NCBI GenBank assembly: GCA_032871835.1
Contig: CM065295.1
Span: 27,786,501-27,850,500, forward strand
From: Dipteronia dyeriana
Lineage: Eukaryota; Streptophyta; Magnoliopsida; Sapindales; Sapindaceae
Direction of reading: 5' to 3'
DNA length: 64,000 nt
The position numbers were made by a program, and so were the translations under genes. Of this stretch, positions 20,377 to 32,360 are shown one piece after another. Under the pieces are notes generated by a model. It worked only from the letters and a program-made list of their open reading frames with translations. It was not told where the DNA came from and did no database searches. The first letter of the stretch is position 1. Each line of letters opens with the position of its first letter.

Positions 20377-23139
20377 ATGGATAGGGTGGGAATAGTCATA
20401 TCTTACATCGGTCGATGGGAGCAATTACCCGACGGAAATCAGAGGTATTTAGGTTTCAATAACCAAGGTTTGTATGTGTCAAAGAATTTGAGTTACGACG
20501 AACTGGTGTCGATCGTGCAAACCATTGTGAAGTTTGATGAGAACAAATACAGTGCTGAGCTACAGTCTCTATCAATTGTTCCTGGAACTACATGTCGTAC
20601 ATTTATAAGAAACAATGATGATGTTCAGTTTATCCTAGGGGAAGATAGGGTGATCCCTCAAGTATGTGTTAGTCTAATCGAGAGACCAGCAGGAGGTGTC
20701 ATTGGTGAAGATATCCCTGATCGTGATAACACCCAACAATTTCGATCGTCAGGCGAAAGCAACCAGTTGTTCACAGAAAGAAGTGGGATTGATGGTCGGG
20801 AAAACATATGTGTTGTCCCACCAAAAGTAGCCGCCCATGATAATAGACCGGGACCTCAATTCGATGATGTATTTGGTTGTCAAATTGAAATGAATGGTAG
20901 ACAGTACAACCACCAATACAATGAGATCTACACTGACATCAACAATGAGCAGAATACAGCACTGAATGTTGGGGTGAATCATGAGGTGGATAATGCGGGG
21001 AATTTCAATTATGTAGAAAATGTATAGGACAATCAGGATGATGAAGAACCTGTCGAAACGGAAAGACGTGTAAGACATGTATACATATTTAATTCCAGTG
21101 CACCAGATATAGTTGGGACCTCTGAGAGGTGGGCTAATGTAACTCCAGATGATTCTGATAATGCCACAACATGGGTTATTCCAGGAGCAGAATCATACTC
21201 GTTTGGTATTGGTGGAAGCAGGAACTTGGTTGAAGATGAACCTACAAGCATGATATATAAAGACCAATTTTTTCCAACGAAAAAGGATTTGAAGAGACTA
21301 GTAGGCCATTTTGCAATATGGCAGAACTTCTAGTGGAAGGTGAAAAGGTCAAATAAGACAACATTACATTTAGTTTTATTGATGGGAAATTGTATGTGGA
21401 AGTTAAAAGCAGTGAGGAGAGATGAAGGCACATACTTTCAAGTAAGAAGTGTTGTCAACGAACACACTTGTCCGTTAGAGGAAATTCACTGCCGGCACCG
21501 ACAAGCTAGTGTAGTCATAATTGGAGAAGTTATTGCACCTTGACTTCAACAACAAGATGGTCAACTAATGTGTCCGAAAGACATAATCACTGACATGAAA
21601 TCAATGTATGGAATCCAAATCATGTACAGTAAGGCACACGCCGCCCTCGATTATGCGTTGTCACGGACATATGGAACGCATGAGGAAACCTTCCAACTGC
21701 TTCCATCATTTGGTTACGTTTTGGAACAATAAAATCTCGGCACAATCACTGACTTAAAGTGCGACAAAGATGGTAAATTTATGTACTTCTTCATGTCGGT
21801 TGGTGCCTCACAAGAGGATTCCAGACGTGTATGCGTCCAGTCATTGCCATTGATGGTACCTATTTGAAAGGACGATTCCGGGGTACAATATTTGTTGCAA
21901 TAGCACAAGATGGGAACGAACAGGTGCATCCAATTGCTTTTGGGTACGGCCACTCAGAAAGCAACCTTTCATGGGAATGGTTTTTGGATTGCTTGAAGGG
22001 TGCCCTAGGTCATATTGATAAGCTAGTTTTCATTTTTGATAGGCATGCAAGCATTGAAGCAGGGATTTCTAAAGTGTTCCCTTATGCCACCCTTACCATA
22101 TGTTACTGGCACTTTGCTGAAAATATCAAAAAGCGATTTCATAGGAATAATGTTGCCGCAATAATGGACAAAGCAGTCGGCACATACACCGAGTTTGAAT
22201 ATAACCAGCATATGGAAGAGTTAAGAAACTTGCACCATAATGCATATGATTATGTAATTGATGTCGGTCCACACAAGTGGTCCCGTGTACACTACCCGGA
22301 AAGAAGGTACAGGGTGATGACGACAAATGTTGCCGAATGCATAAACTCATGCCTAAAATTTGCACGCCAACTGCCTATGTTGACTCTGGTTGAGTTCATT
22401 AGGAATATACTACAACGGTGGTTTCACAGTCGTTATAGAGCTGCACAAACCATGCATCATCAGTTGACCGACGCAGCACATCTTGTGCTCTTAAAACGTG
22501 TGGAGAAGTGTGGTTTTTTGACCGTAAATCCAGTAGACTGAAACATTTTCTCGGTCAAGCGGTCTGGAAAACAGTGGACTGTTTACTTGGCCCGGAAGAC
22601 TTGTACTTGCAACAAATTTCAAATGGATCATTTTCCATTTTCTCATGCCCTTACGGTGGCACGGTACATTAATGAAACTTGGACTTGACAACTTTATGTT
22701 CGGACTGATCATTTTCTCAGTGAAGCTGATCGTTTTCAATGTTTTTTACAGGGAACGAAACTTGGACTTGACAACTTTGTGTGCGGACTACTACAAGAGA
22801 CAGACACTTATTGACGCGTACTCGGTTCCTATTATACCGGTGGGCCATCCTTCCACCTGGGTTGTGCCATCTGACATTGCTCAGAGGGTGATTTTGAATC
22901 CAAACTCCAAGAGACAAGTAGGACGCCCGAGGGCGGGTCACCATGTCTCATCTTCGGAGAGGATAACTACACAATCCTGTAGAAGATGTGGACAACCAGG
23001 ACATAATTCCAGGAGATGTCCTAATCCACCTATGATTAATGAAGGTACAAGCAGAGATGTTCCCGATGAATACTAGCATCTGCCATTCAATTGGACACAA
23101 CAAACAAACGTGCCCTAACATTGACTCTAATAGGGAATG
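20377..23139 (+). pseudogene. K2 MURA-like transposase
   Basis: Starts MDRVGIVISYIGRWEQ. The best-preserved block, 21831-22541, starts MRPVIAIDGTYLKG (first Asp), then has VFIFDRHASIEAG (second Asp) and TTNVAECINSCLKFARQL, the N-x-A-E-x-x-N motif of MURA. An intron at 22664-22751 precedes the C-terminal CCHC knuckle CRRCGQPGHNSRRC; a second knuckle (SICHSIGHNKQTC) is out of frame after a small deletion near 23074. Stops at 21025, 21331, 21541 and 21730, a frameshift near 21815 and a stop at 22539 inactivate it. Inside the intron, a segment resembling the start of the next exon (ACTTGGACTTGACAACTTT) is duplicated. Confidence 0.9.
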
Positions 23140-23321
23140 AATGACAAAGTTTTGATCACAATGAAAACTTTTGGAAGTGTATGAGATTGTAATAATTTGG
23201 AATTGCAATAATTACTTATTAATGAATGAATTAATATTAATGAATGAATAATGAATGAATTAATATTCATGAATTAATTACATGTTTGTGTACATAAAAA
23301 ATGGTAATATACAACCAATCA

Positions 23322-26300
23322 CTATACGGGCCTGGAGTTAGAAAAAATCTCCACAACCATTTTCTCCCAAATGATCCCCATGTCGTCCTCTGACCTATCA
23401 AAAGACCTTCGACCTGCCAGTAAGTACTCGATAAGTCTCAAAGTATGGGGACCACAGTTACCTCTGCAAGTCGACACATAAAACATCATTAGAAATTGTT
23501 CATAAAGAATATCTAAGCACGTGCATGAAATAGAATGTCTTACGATTTTTTTTGTTGGGGGACTGTAGAAGTATGCACCAGGCTGACCGAGAAGGGCTTA
23601 TTTTCCCCAGGGAACTCCCTACGACCAGCTCATCGTGCTGTGTGGAACCCCGTGTCACTCAATATAGAGGGTAAAAACCACCGTAATGGCCGGACCTGCT
23701 GGTGTCAGATCTGATAAGGGACTTCCTGTCTCCAGGGGTCAAAAATGTCAATATTCCCTTGACAAAGGTCGACAGTCACAACTAGCCAATGTTGGCCCCC
23801 AACGTTGCAAGGAATCAACACCTGTAATAGTATTCATACCGTGTTAGCTTAGGATATACGAACAGTTTATTTTTTAAATCATCTCCATCATTTAACACTT
23901 ACAAGGTCAACCTCGTGCCATGGGCGGTTTCCACTCGTGGTTGCTCCACGGACCATCAGCAGGTCCTCTTCTAACCATCGGACAATAACACATTCCACCT
24001 TGCCGTGGTCACAGCCCCGTGCAAATCACAAGGTATCATCCTCTCCCACATGTACAACATAAGTGGCTGTACAAGCATTGACAATATCTTATTAATAATA
24101 CAAAACCAGAAAATGTGATTCAATTCCCAAAATTTATAACTACTTACATAAAATTGTGTATCCAACATGTTGCTCCTCTGGTTGTACACATTGGGGAATG
24201 CTCGCTGACGCTTACGAAGAATATGGAGGTATGTGTCCATATGCTGACACAATAAAACCACCGCAATTGTTAACAATTCAACAATACTTACACAAACGTT
24301 AATATGAAAATCACGTAAGTACGTACCGTGTCCTCAAAGTCCATGAAGTTGGACTGCATACGCACGAACCATCCCGTGGTAACTGGTGTGAGCACGTCCA
24401 CATCACGTCTGTTTAATGATTGAATTAGCTTAGCTATACATAAATTTGAATAAACATGAAATGTACATCCATTTTTATTATAAAAAGTTGGACTCACAGT
24501 TCCCCGTTGATGTTCCTCTTGAAGGCTTTGTATGCCGCAAGCTGGTCAGCGTCCACTAGTTTGTGAGGGTCAAAAATGTGTTCCACGAACTCGGGCCGTG
24601 TCCTCAACCTCTTTGGATGGCATGGATCAGTGTAAGGGCTCATCAACTGCCATCCGTGCTTAACTAAACGCTTCGATGTATTGGTCGGGGGAGGGGACTG
24701 CTCCGACGCCACAGACGTGCTGGGTGGGGGAGGGGACCGTTATGGCTGAATAGATATACTGGGAGGTGGGGGGATCGATATACTGGGAGGTGGGGGGACC
24801 GCTGAGCCTGGGTGGACCCAGATAGGATAGCTGGGAGGTCCGACCCGACTGCTGTATGTGAACCCAGCCTACTATCGCTGGTATACGACCGAGGTTGCCT
24901 CTCCGGACCTATCCCCCTGGTAGGCAGGTCCTGACTACGACGAGCTGTCATGTCTGTTCCTCCCTCCCGTATACCTATCAGTCTACCCTCCAAGACTAAA
25001 GACTGGATTAGGAGGTGGGGGGCCATCCCGGTGTGTACGCATGGTCGACCCTTGAAGCCCCCGGATCATATCCAGTAGCAATCGGTGTTGTTGCTGACGA
25101 TCCTCATCACTCTTCCGGATCATATCCAACAACTCCAAGTGTTGACGCTGTCGATCCTTGTCACTCTTCCGGAGGGCTTCAAGCACATCGTTCAACATAT
25201 CTGCCCACGGAGCCTGAAATCATGTCTACATTGTTAGTAAAAAACTATCACCACGTGTTAATAAAAAACACTAAACTTTGTTTTCAACTTACCTCTCCAT
25301 CATGTCCAACGCCCCCACGGGAATCCCCTGCAGATGTACCATATCCGGGGGTGGAAAACCAAACCCGCATATGCCTATGCCTTTCTCGTTGAGGGTCTGT
25401 CTCATATCTCTCACTGTCATTGGGCCTTAAACCCCCAGCAGCGGGCTCAGATCCCTCACTGTCAATGGTCCTGTCCGATAAACCCCCACCCTCTGTACCA
25501 CTGATCCCGCCGAAGGTAGTCTGATCAGGGACCGGAGGCGGCATATCATCCATGTCATCTTCTACATACAGGCTCCCCCCTCGTCTAGCCAGGCATAGTA
25601 CGGTGCTTGTCTCTCAGCTGGTGTCAGCACCAGTTCCTTCCTCGCAAACATCTGAAATATTAGTTAGAACAATGTAATTGTACAAATACTAACTAATAAA
25701 AACATTAACAAGATAAATACATACCCTGACTTTAAAAATCTTTGCCAGCTTCTTCACTCTCGGTTGTTTGGTCAACTCCCACTTCAAAATACAAGGAGTC
25801 AGATCAGTAACCCTCCGGGCACCGACCCCTTTGGCCAAATTAGGGATCACCTCCAAAGCAAATATCTGCATCAAAAGATAAGTACGATAAGTATCCATAA
25901 TATTTTAGACACCAACAATAAAGTACAATTTGTAGTTCGAAGTTCTTACCAATAGGGCAGGAGATAGACCGTATATGTTGTAGGTCTCCATCCTGTGTAC
26001 GTCAGCGCCCTTTTCCTGCTGGCGTAGCTCGAACCCGTCTCTTCGCCCGTCAAGCGCATGCTTGAATGAGTAAATAGAATGTCTGTACACGTGGGCACCC
26101 CACGGGAACTCGTCGAACGCATCGAGCTCCTCAACCAGCCGAAACTGCCAAATTGGAATCTTGAATCTCTCATCCACCCCCATCAATATCCAGTTCAGAA
26201 TATATAAGAGGCAGAGCTTGACAAGATTGTAAGCCTTTCCGAACTCTGTGCGGGTGACAACACCCCTAATCTCCTTCAACGACACCATATCGACTCCAGG

Positions 26301-26688
26301 AAAGTACCGCTCATATATGCCATTCTCCACTACTGCATACTTGGTGGTGTCTGGTACAACTCCAAACCGTAGTCCGGTGATCAGGCAAAATTCCACCTTC
26401 GAAAACCTCACCGATTGGTTTCCTAACATGAATTGCATCTCATTTGTTGGGCCGTTATGATGGAGCTCCCTCAAAAGCAACCGATGGATAATACCACCAG
26501 AAAACTTCATCTCCCGATGTATCGTCAGGAAATGCCCGAAACATGACGCCATGAACAGACGACGGTCTTTATCTGCAAATTCTATAGGAACACAGTTCAG
26601 CGCGTCATCTATATGGGCAAGGGCATCAAAATGGTTATGTCAAGTCTCTTTCTGGAGTTTTAAACGAATCCATCAACCTAATTCTCAG
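23322..26688 (-). pseudogene. K2 ULP1-like cysteine protease gene (DUF1985 + C48)
   Basis: The exon order matches K1. DUF1985 exon 26688-25950 includes LNWILMGVDERFKIPIWQF. The second exon is about 25866-25727 (LTPCILKWELTKQPR). A coiled, Gln/Arg-rich exon lies at 25215-24983. Linker exons and the protease part follow (24080-23322). His is in GGQHWLVVTVD, Asp 17 residues later in IFDPWRQEV, and Cys in GNCGPHTLRLIEYLL. The position of the K1 start codon reads CTG after the acceptor, and about 20 bp are missing soon after, so the N-terminus is lost. Stops near 25570, 23960 and 23700 also break it. It ends NSRPV-stop, like K1. Confidence 0.88.
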
Positions 26689-26724
26689 CTGCAATGTAAT
26701 AGAAATACAACATCATTAAACAGA

Positions 26725-27395
26725 ACAAATAAAAAAGCTCAATCCAATTCAAAAAAAGCTCGAACCTATTGAAAAAAGCTCGAATCCTTTTCAAAAAAAC
26801 TCTATCCTTTTCAAAAAAGTTCTATCCCTTTCAAAAAAGCTCGATTCCTTTACAAAAAAGCTGGATTCCTTTTCAAAAAAGCTTGATCATTTTCAAAAAA
26901 GCTCGAGCCCTTTAAAAAAAGGCTTAATCCCTTAAAAAAAAAGCTTTTTTCCTTTTAAAAAAAAGCTCGATCCCTTTCAAAAACGCTCGATCCAATTCAA
27001 AAACAGCTCGAACCTATTGAAAAAAGCTCGAATCCTTTTTAAAAAAGCTCGATTCCTTTACAAAAAAGTTCGATTCCTTAAAAAAAAAGCTCAATCCCTT
27101 TCAAAAACGCCCGATCCAATACAAAAACAGCTCGAACCTATTTAAAAAAACTCGAATACTTTTTTAAAAAGCTCGATCCTTTTCAAAAAAGCTCGATTCC
27201 TTTTCAAAAAGGCTCGATCCCTTTCAAAAAAAGCTCGACCCTATTGAAAAAGCTCGATCCCTTTGAAAAAAGCTCGATCCCTTTCAAAAAGGCTCGATCC
27301 AATTCAAAAAAACCTCGACTTACCAAAACCTAATTTTCACAAAAATAAAAGCTCGACTCAACAAATAAGCTCGATTCTCTTGAAAAAAGTCTCAA
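26725..27395 (+). repeat. Minisatellite array, K2 ULP leader intron
   Basis: About 32 units of AAAAAAGCTCGATCCCTTTC and variants, same strand as 19889-20285 and antisense to the ULP gene. A set with CCAATTCAAAA then GCTCGAACCTATT recurs at about 26742, 26990 and 27114, showing block duplication. It lies in the minus-strand 5' UTR intron. Confidence 0.93.
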
Positions 27396-27798
27396 TAACC
27401 TAAATTTCATCTTCCTTAACTGATATTCAACCAATTTACAAACCCTAACATAAACCACAACCATTCGCACATCTCTATTTTAACCGGTTTCTACAATTCC
27501 TATCAACAAAACTCAATTCTAACATGTAATGCAAGTTAACAGCAACAAAAATGAGGAAAAATAACCAATCTTACCTTTGTCAATCACAGCTCTTCCGGTC
27601 ACTTCACCGTCAATTAGTTTCCCGTCGGCTTGATTGTTGCTTCTCTCTAACTTTGAAAACGACAACTTCCTCACTGTTTTAATAGTTCGGGGTATTTTTG
27701 TCTGAACGACTTAAATGGTGCCTTTTAAACATACATTAGTAAAATGGTGATATTTGCACAACACCCCCCTCAAATAGTGCCAATAATTTTTTAACCCC

Positions 27799-27807
27799 TA
27801 TATTTAA
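27799..27807 (+). repeat. Right target-site duplication of K2
   Basis: TATATTTAA, identical to 19404-19412; K3's terminal repeat resumes immediately after it. Confidence 0.92.
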
Positions 27808-27917
27808 AGGGCACCTATTATGGTGAACTTTCCAAATTGCACTTAAAATTTGTCTTTATGCTTCCATCAAGTCTTTGAAAATGAGAAGTTGTCTTCTCTC
27901 TCCAAAAAAATTGTTTG

Positions 27918-28970
27918 ATAATCGAGTTACAACTCCTCTCGCTCTCTAAAAAATTTGTGTCACTTTTGATTCTACAGGTAACAGTTCTTTCTTATCTTTT
28001 TTATTTTTGTCATGTATTTGTAACTGGTTTAACTATGTTTCCAATGGTGTATGAACATGTAGTCTCTAGAATGTATCCATATTTTTTTGTAATAATCTGA
28101 GATTTTTTTGTATTTATTCGAATTGTTTTTACATTGTTTCGAGTTTTTTTAATAAGTATCCGAGCATTTTTTGTTATGACTATTGGCAAACTTTTTTGAA
28201 AAGAGTCCGAGCATTTTTATGAAAAATAAGCTTGAGCAGTTGATAATAAAGCTTGGACTCTTTAAAAAAAGCTCGACAATGGGATAAAAAAGCTAGGTTG
28301 GACTAAATCCAATTGGTAGGGTTCAGATGAGGAGAAGAGTAAAATCCAATAGTGCTCTTGGCGGATGTTGTGCTATAATAAGGATGTTTGGGTTTTCGAG
28401 ACCTTACTTTGTTTAATAAGGCTCTGTTAGCTAAACAAGTTTGGAGATTAATTCAGAGACCAAACTCCCTTGATGCGAGGGTTTTGAAGCAGTGTTACTA
28501 TCCGGATACTTCTGTGCTGGAAGCTACGATTACTATATTTTGACAATCTAATTTTGAAGGGGATTAATCCATTTAATCGAGCTACAACTCCTCTCGCTCT
28601 CTACAAATTTTGTGTCACTTTTGATTCTGCAGGTAATAGTTCTTTCTTATCTTTTTTATTTTTGTCATGCATTTGTAACTGGTTTAACCATGTATCCAAT
28701 GGTGTATGAACATGTAGTCTCCGGAATATATCCAGATTTTTTTGTAATAGTCTGAGTTTTTTTTTTATTCGAATTGTTTTTACATTGTTTCAAGCTTTTT
28801 TAATAAGTATCCGAGCATTTTTTTGTTATGACTATTGGCGAGCTTTTTTGAAAAGAGTCCGAGCATTTTTATGAAAAATAAGCTCGAACCTTGTCCAAAA
28901 AAGCTCGAGCAGTTGATAATAAAGCTTGGGCTCTTTAAAAAAAGCTCGACAATGGGCTAAAAAAGCTAGG
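27918..28970 (+). repeat. Duplicated K3 leader with LINE filler
   Basis: The K3 transposase leader (27918-28298) is repeated at 28577-28970 with about 90% agreement by eye; landmarks are CTCCTCTCGCTCTCTA, GATTCT-CAGGTAA and CATGTAGTCTC. Between the copies lie about 278 bp unrelated to the MULE. Read on plus, part of this (about 28370-28550) encodes [20 protein letters not shown], a stretch typical of the C-terminal part of plant LINE reverse transcriptase. The structure looks like a tandem duplication with filler DNA. Confidence 0.85.
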
Positions 28971-29100
28971 GCAATATTAAAAAAAGATCGACAAAGGGCT
29001 AAAAAAGCTCGGACAGTATTAAAAAAAAAACTCGATTTGTTGCCAAAAAAGCTCGGGTAGTTCGAAAAAGCTTAGCTACTTGCGAAAAAAACTCGATTTT
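28137..29100 (+). repeat. Minisatellite array, K3 transposase leader
   Basis: Short and decayed: first CCGAGCATTTTT-type units, then AAAAAAGCTCGA-type units, i.e. the two orientations next to each other. It is present in both copies of the leader duplication and extends furthest in the second (28880-29100). Confidence 0.85.
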
Positions 29101-30440
29101 TTTTAAATTTTTATTTACATTTTGATTTTGATTTTCTTAATAATGGTTTGTGATGAATATTTTTACAAGAGAATGAATCGAGTGAGAATAGTCATATCTT
29201 ACAATGGTCGGTGAGAGCAGTTACCCGATAAAACTCAGAGATTTTTAGGTTCCGATAACCAAAGAATGTATGTGTCAAAGAGTATTACTTACGAAGAACT
29301 ATTTTCGATTGTACGAACCGTTGTGAAGTATGATGTGAAGAAATACAATGTTGATCTACAGTCCATATCAATCGTTTCTGGGACTATGTGTCGGACATTT
29401 ATAAGAAACGACGATGATGTTCAGTTTATGCAAGGGAAAGATAGGGTGATCCCTTAAGTATGTGTTAGTAGAATTGTGAGGGCAGCAGGAGATGTGATAG
29501 GTGAAGATATCCCTTCTCATGAAAACACCCAACAATTTCGATCGTTTAGCTGAAGCAACCAGTTGTTCACAGAAAAAAAATGGGATCGAAGGTCACGAAA
29601 ACATGTGTGGTATCCCACCGGAAGTAGCCGACCATGCTAATATAGTTGGACCACAATTTGAAGATGTGCTTGGTTGTCAAATTGAGGTGAATGTTAGGCA
29701 GTACAACCACCAATACAATGAGATATATAATGGCGTGAATAATGAGCAGAACACTGAACCGAATCTTGGGTTGATTCATGAGGTGGATAATGAGACAAAT
29801 TTTCATTCGATAGATAATTTAATGAATAATGAGGAAGAGGAAAAACCTGTCCAAACGGGAAGACATGCAAGACGTATACACAGATTTAGTTCTAGTGCAC
29901 TAGATATAGCTGGGACCTCGGAGGTCCGGCCTAATGTAACTCCATATGATTTTGATAATGTCACAATGTGGGTTATTCCAAGAGCAGAATCAGACTCGTT
30001 TGATATGAGTGGAACCAGGAACTGGACAGAAGATGAACCTACAAGCATGATATATAACGGGCAATTTTTCCCTACTAAAAAGGATTTGAAGACACTAGTT
30101 GGGCATTTTGCAATACGATAGAACTTCGAGTGGAAGGTGAAAAGGTCCAATAAGATAACATTACATCTGGTTTGTTTGACAGACAACTATACATGGAAGT
30201 TAAGAGCGGTAAGGAGAGATGAAGGGGCATACTTCCAAGTAGGAAGTTTTGTCAACGAACACACTTGCCCTTTGGAGGAGGTTCACCATCGCCATCGACA
30301 AGCTAGTGTAGTCATAATTGGAGAAGTCGTTGCACCTAGACTGTAACAATAAGATGGTTGTCTCATGTGTCCCAAAGACATAATTGCGGACATGAAAACA
30401 ATGTATGGCATCCAAAAACTATACAGTAAGGCACAACAAA

Positions 30441-31217
30441 TGATATGAACCTTACCAAGAGCAGTGAGACCCGGAACCAATATATGGTAACGAAGGATCG
30501 TTTTCTAACCAAGTTTACAAACAACAATGTTATCGGACCGTGACCCGTTACCTATAAGGAGGTAAGAACCAACGGTATCAAGAAAGTTGCAGACGCCACA
30601 CTCAAGAATAAGAAAGAAGGTGAGTGATAAGTCAAGGTTTGAACGCCACAAGGTAGAACCTTGATAAGTTCACAAGTTCTATAAAGAACCAAAGAGAAAA
30701 TTCTCTCAAATTTATTTCAATTCCAAAATCTATTCTCAAATTACATCAATTGGTCCCTTTTATAATAAAAATATCTAAGACCTAAAAGGGAATAAATATT
30801 AGGCAATTAATGCCTTACAATCATGAAAATAAATGCAAACAAATTTAGGAAATAAATAAATACTAAACTAGCAACTATTGACTTGCTTCCTAATTGGAAA
30901 GCTAAATTTGGAAACAAATCAGCCCTTTAATTTGGGAAACAAATCAACGATTATTCTTTGGAAATTAAAAGGAAATAAATCAGCCAAAGTTGACTATTTT
31001 CCTAGCTTGTGCCACATGCACAAGTCTTCCTTATTCGGCCCAATCCATTGTCTTGATGACATTAATTAAGGCTAGGTCTTCATGTGAGCCGAATTTGGAC
31101 TTTAACAACTCAGAATCAGCCCATAAATAAATGCTTCTTTGATCCTATTGCTTTCATGTAATTGGCCCAACTGGAATATGCAATGGATCCTTTGGTGACG
31201 CTTCTTGATTCTCATCA
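30441..31217 (-). repeat. LTR of gypsy derivative (3' LTR on minus)
   Basis: 777 bp, nearly identical to 31585-32360; differences include an inserted base near 30525 and a few substitutions. Confidence 0.95.
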
Positions 31218-31584
31218 TTCCCCCTCTCTTCAAAAGGATTCGTCCTCGAATCTTCACCATAATGTTGTTGATAGTCTGAACCATGAAATAAGGTTCCCCT
31301 CTTTTATCTTTGTTTGATGAATCACTTTTGAAAGACATATTATTTTTTGTTATATCAATGCTCGGAATCAAGAAAAGAAAAAGAAATAGTTGATATAAGT
31401 TCAACTACACAACCTAAAAAAAAATGTACTATTTTTTGTTGGATCTTTTTTTTTTATAACGAAACTAATCAAACATTTTTTTTTTTTGTAAAAAATCTGA
31501 TTTTTTTTTATCAAATAGAAAAATAGAAGAAGAAGAACAATGATAGATTAAACCTGATTTAGAAGCCTAAGCTTTGATACCAAC

Positions 31585-32360
31585 TGATATGAACCTCACC
31601 AAGAGCAGTGAGACCCGGAACCAATATATGGTAACGAAGGATCGTTTTCTAACCAAGTTTACAAACAAAATGTTATCGGACCGCGACCCGTTACCTATAA
31701 GGAGGTAAGAACCAACGGTATCAAGAAAGTTGCAGACACCACACTCAAGAATAAGAAAGAAGGTGAGTGATAAGTCAAGGTTTGAACGCCACAAGGTAGA
31801 ACCTTGATAAGTTCACAAGTTCTATAAAGAACCAAAGAGAAAATTCTCTCAAATTTATTTCAATTCCAAAATCTATTCTCAAATTACATCAATTGGTCCC
31901 TTTTATAATAAAAATATCTAAGACCTAAAAGGGAATAAATATTAGGCAATTAATGCCTTACAATCATGAAAATAAATGCAAAAAAATTTAGGAAATAAAT
32001 AAATACTAAACTAGCAACTATTGACTTGCTTCCTAATTGGAAAGCTAAATTTGGAAACAAATCAGCCCTTTAATTTGGGAAACAAATCAACGATTATTCT
32101 TTGGAAATTAAAAGGAAATAAATCAGCCAAAGTTGACTATTTTCCTAGCTTGTGCCACATGCACAAGTCTTCCTTATTCGGCCCAATCCATTGTCTTGAT
32201 GACATTAATTAAGGCTAGGTCTTCATGTGAGCCGAATTTGGACTTTAACAACTCAGAATCAGCCCATAAATAAATGCTTCTTTGATCCTATTGCTTTCAT
32301 GTAATTGGCCCAACTGGAATATGCAAGGGATCCTTTGGTGACGCTTCTTGATTCTCATCA
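31585..32360 (-). repeat. LTR of gypsy derivative (5' LTR on minus)
   Basis: 776-bp partner of 30441-31217. The primer-binding site lies immediately next to it at about 31570-31584. Confidence 0.95.

Larger units (their letters stand above)
19413..27798 (-). mobile_element. K2: MULE inserted in the TIR of K3
   Basis: 8,386 bp bounded by a perfect 9-bp duplication. The ends are weak inverted repeats, GTGGAAATGGTGAGAAATG versus GGGGTTAAAAAATTATTGG, converging on a better-kept core (ATATCACC about 50 bp in, then GTTTAAAAG). The orientation is opposite to K1: transposase on plus (20377-23139), ULP gene on minus (26688-23322), with a 182-bp spacer. It is the best-bounded copy in the window and the best guide to the family's true ends. 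Confidence 0.94.
30441..32360 (-). mobile_element. Internally deleted gypsy derivative
   Basis: Two LTRs of 777 and 776 bp (30441-31217 and 31585-32360) flank just 367 bp. The 5-bp duplication ACAAA (30436-30440 and 32361-32365) proves insertion as a unit. On the minus strand the inside keeps a primer-binding site (TGGTATCAAAGC), a start like gag (MSFKSDSSNKDKRGEPYF), and the end of pol with a purine tract (GAAGAGAGGGGGAA) joined to it; everything between is gone. LTR ends (TGATG...CATATCA) and the pol-like reading at the LTR start (DPLHIPVGPIT) show kinship with the gypsy element at 2447, but they are clearly diverged. It has what is needed in cis to be copied and nothing to copy itself. Confidence 0.95.

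Noticed and set aside
27799..27815. Two MULEs simply joined end to end (K2 then a truncated K3)
   Set aside because: The missing K3 end is found left of K2 at 19338-19412 with the matching 9-bp duplication, so nesting explains it fully.
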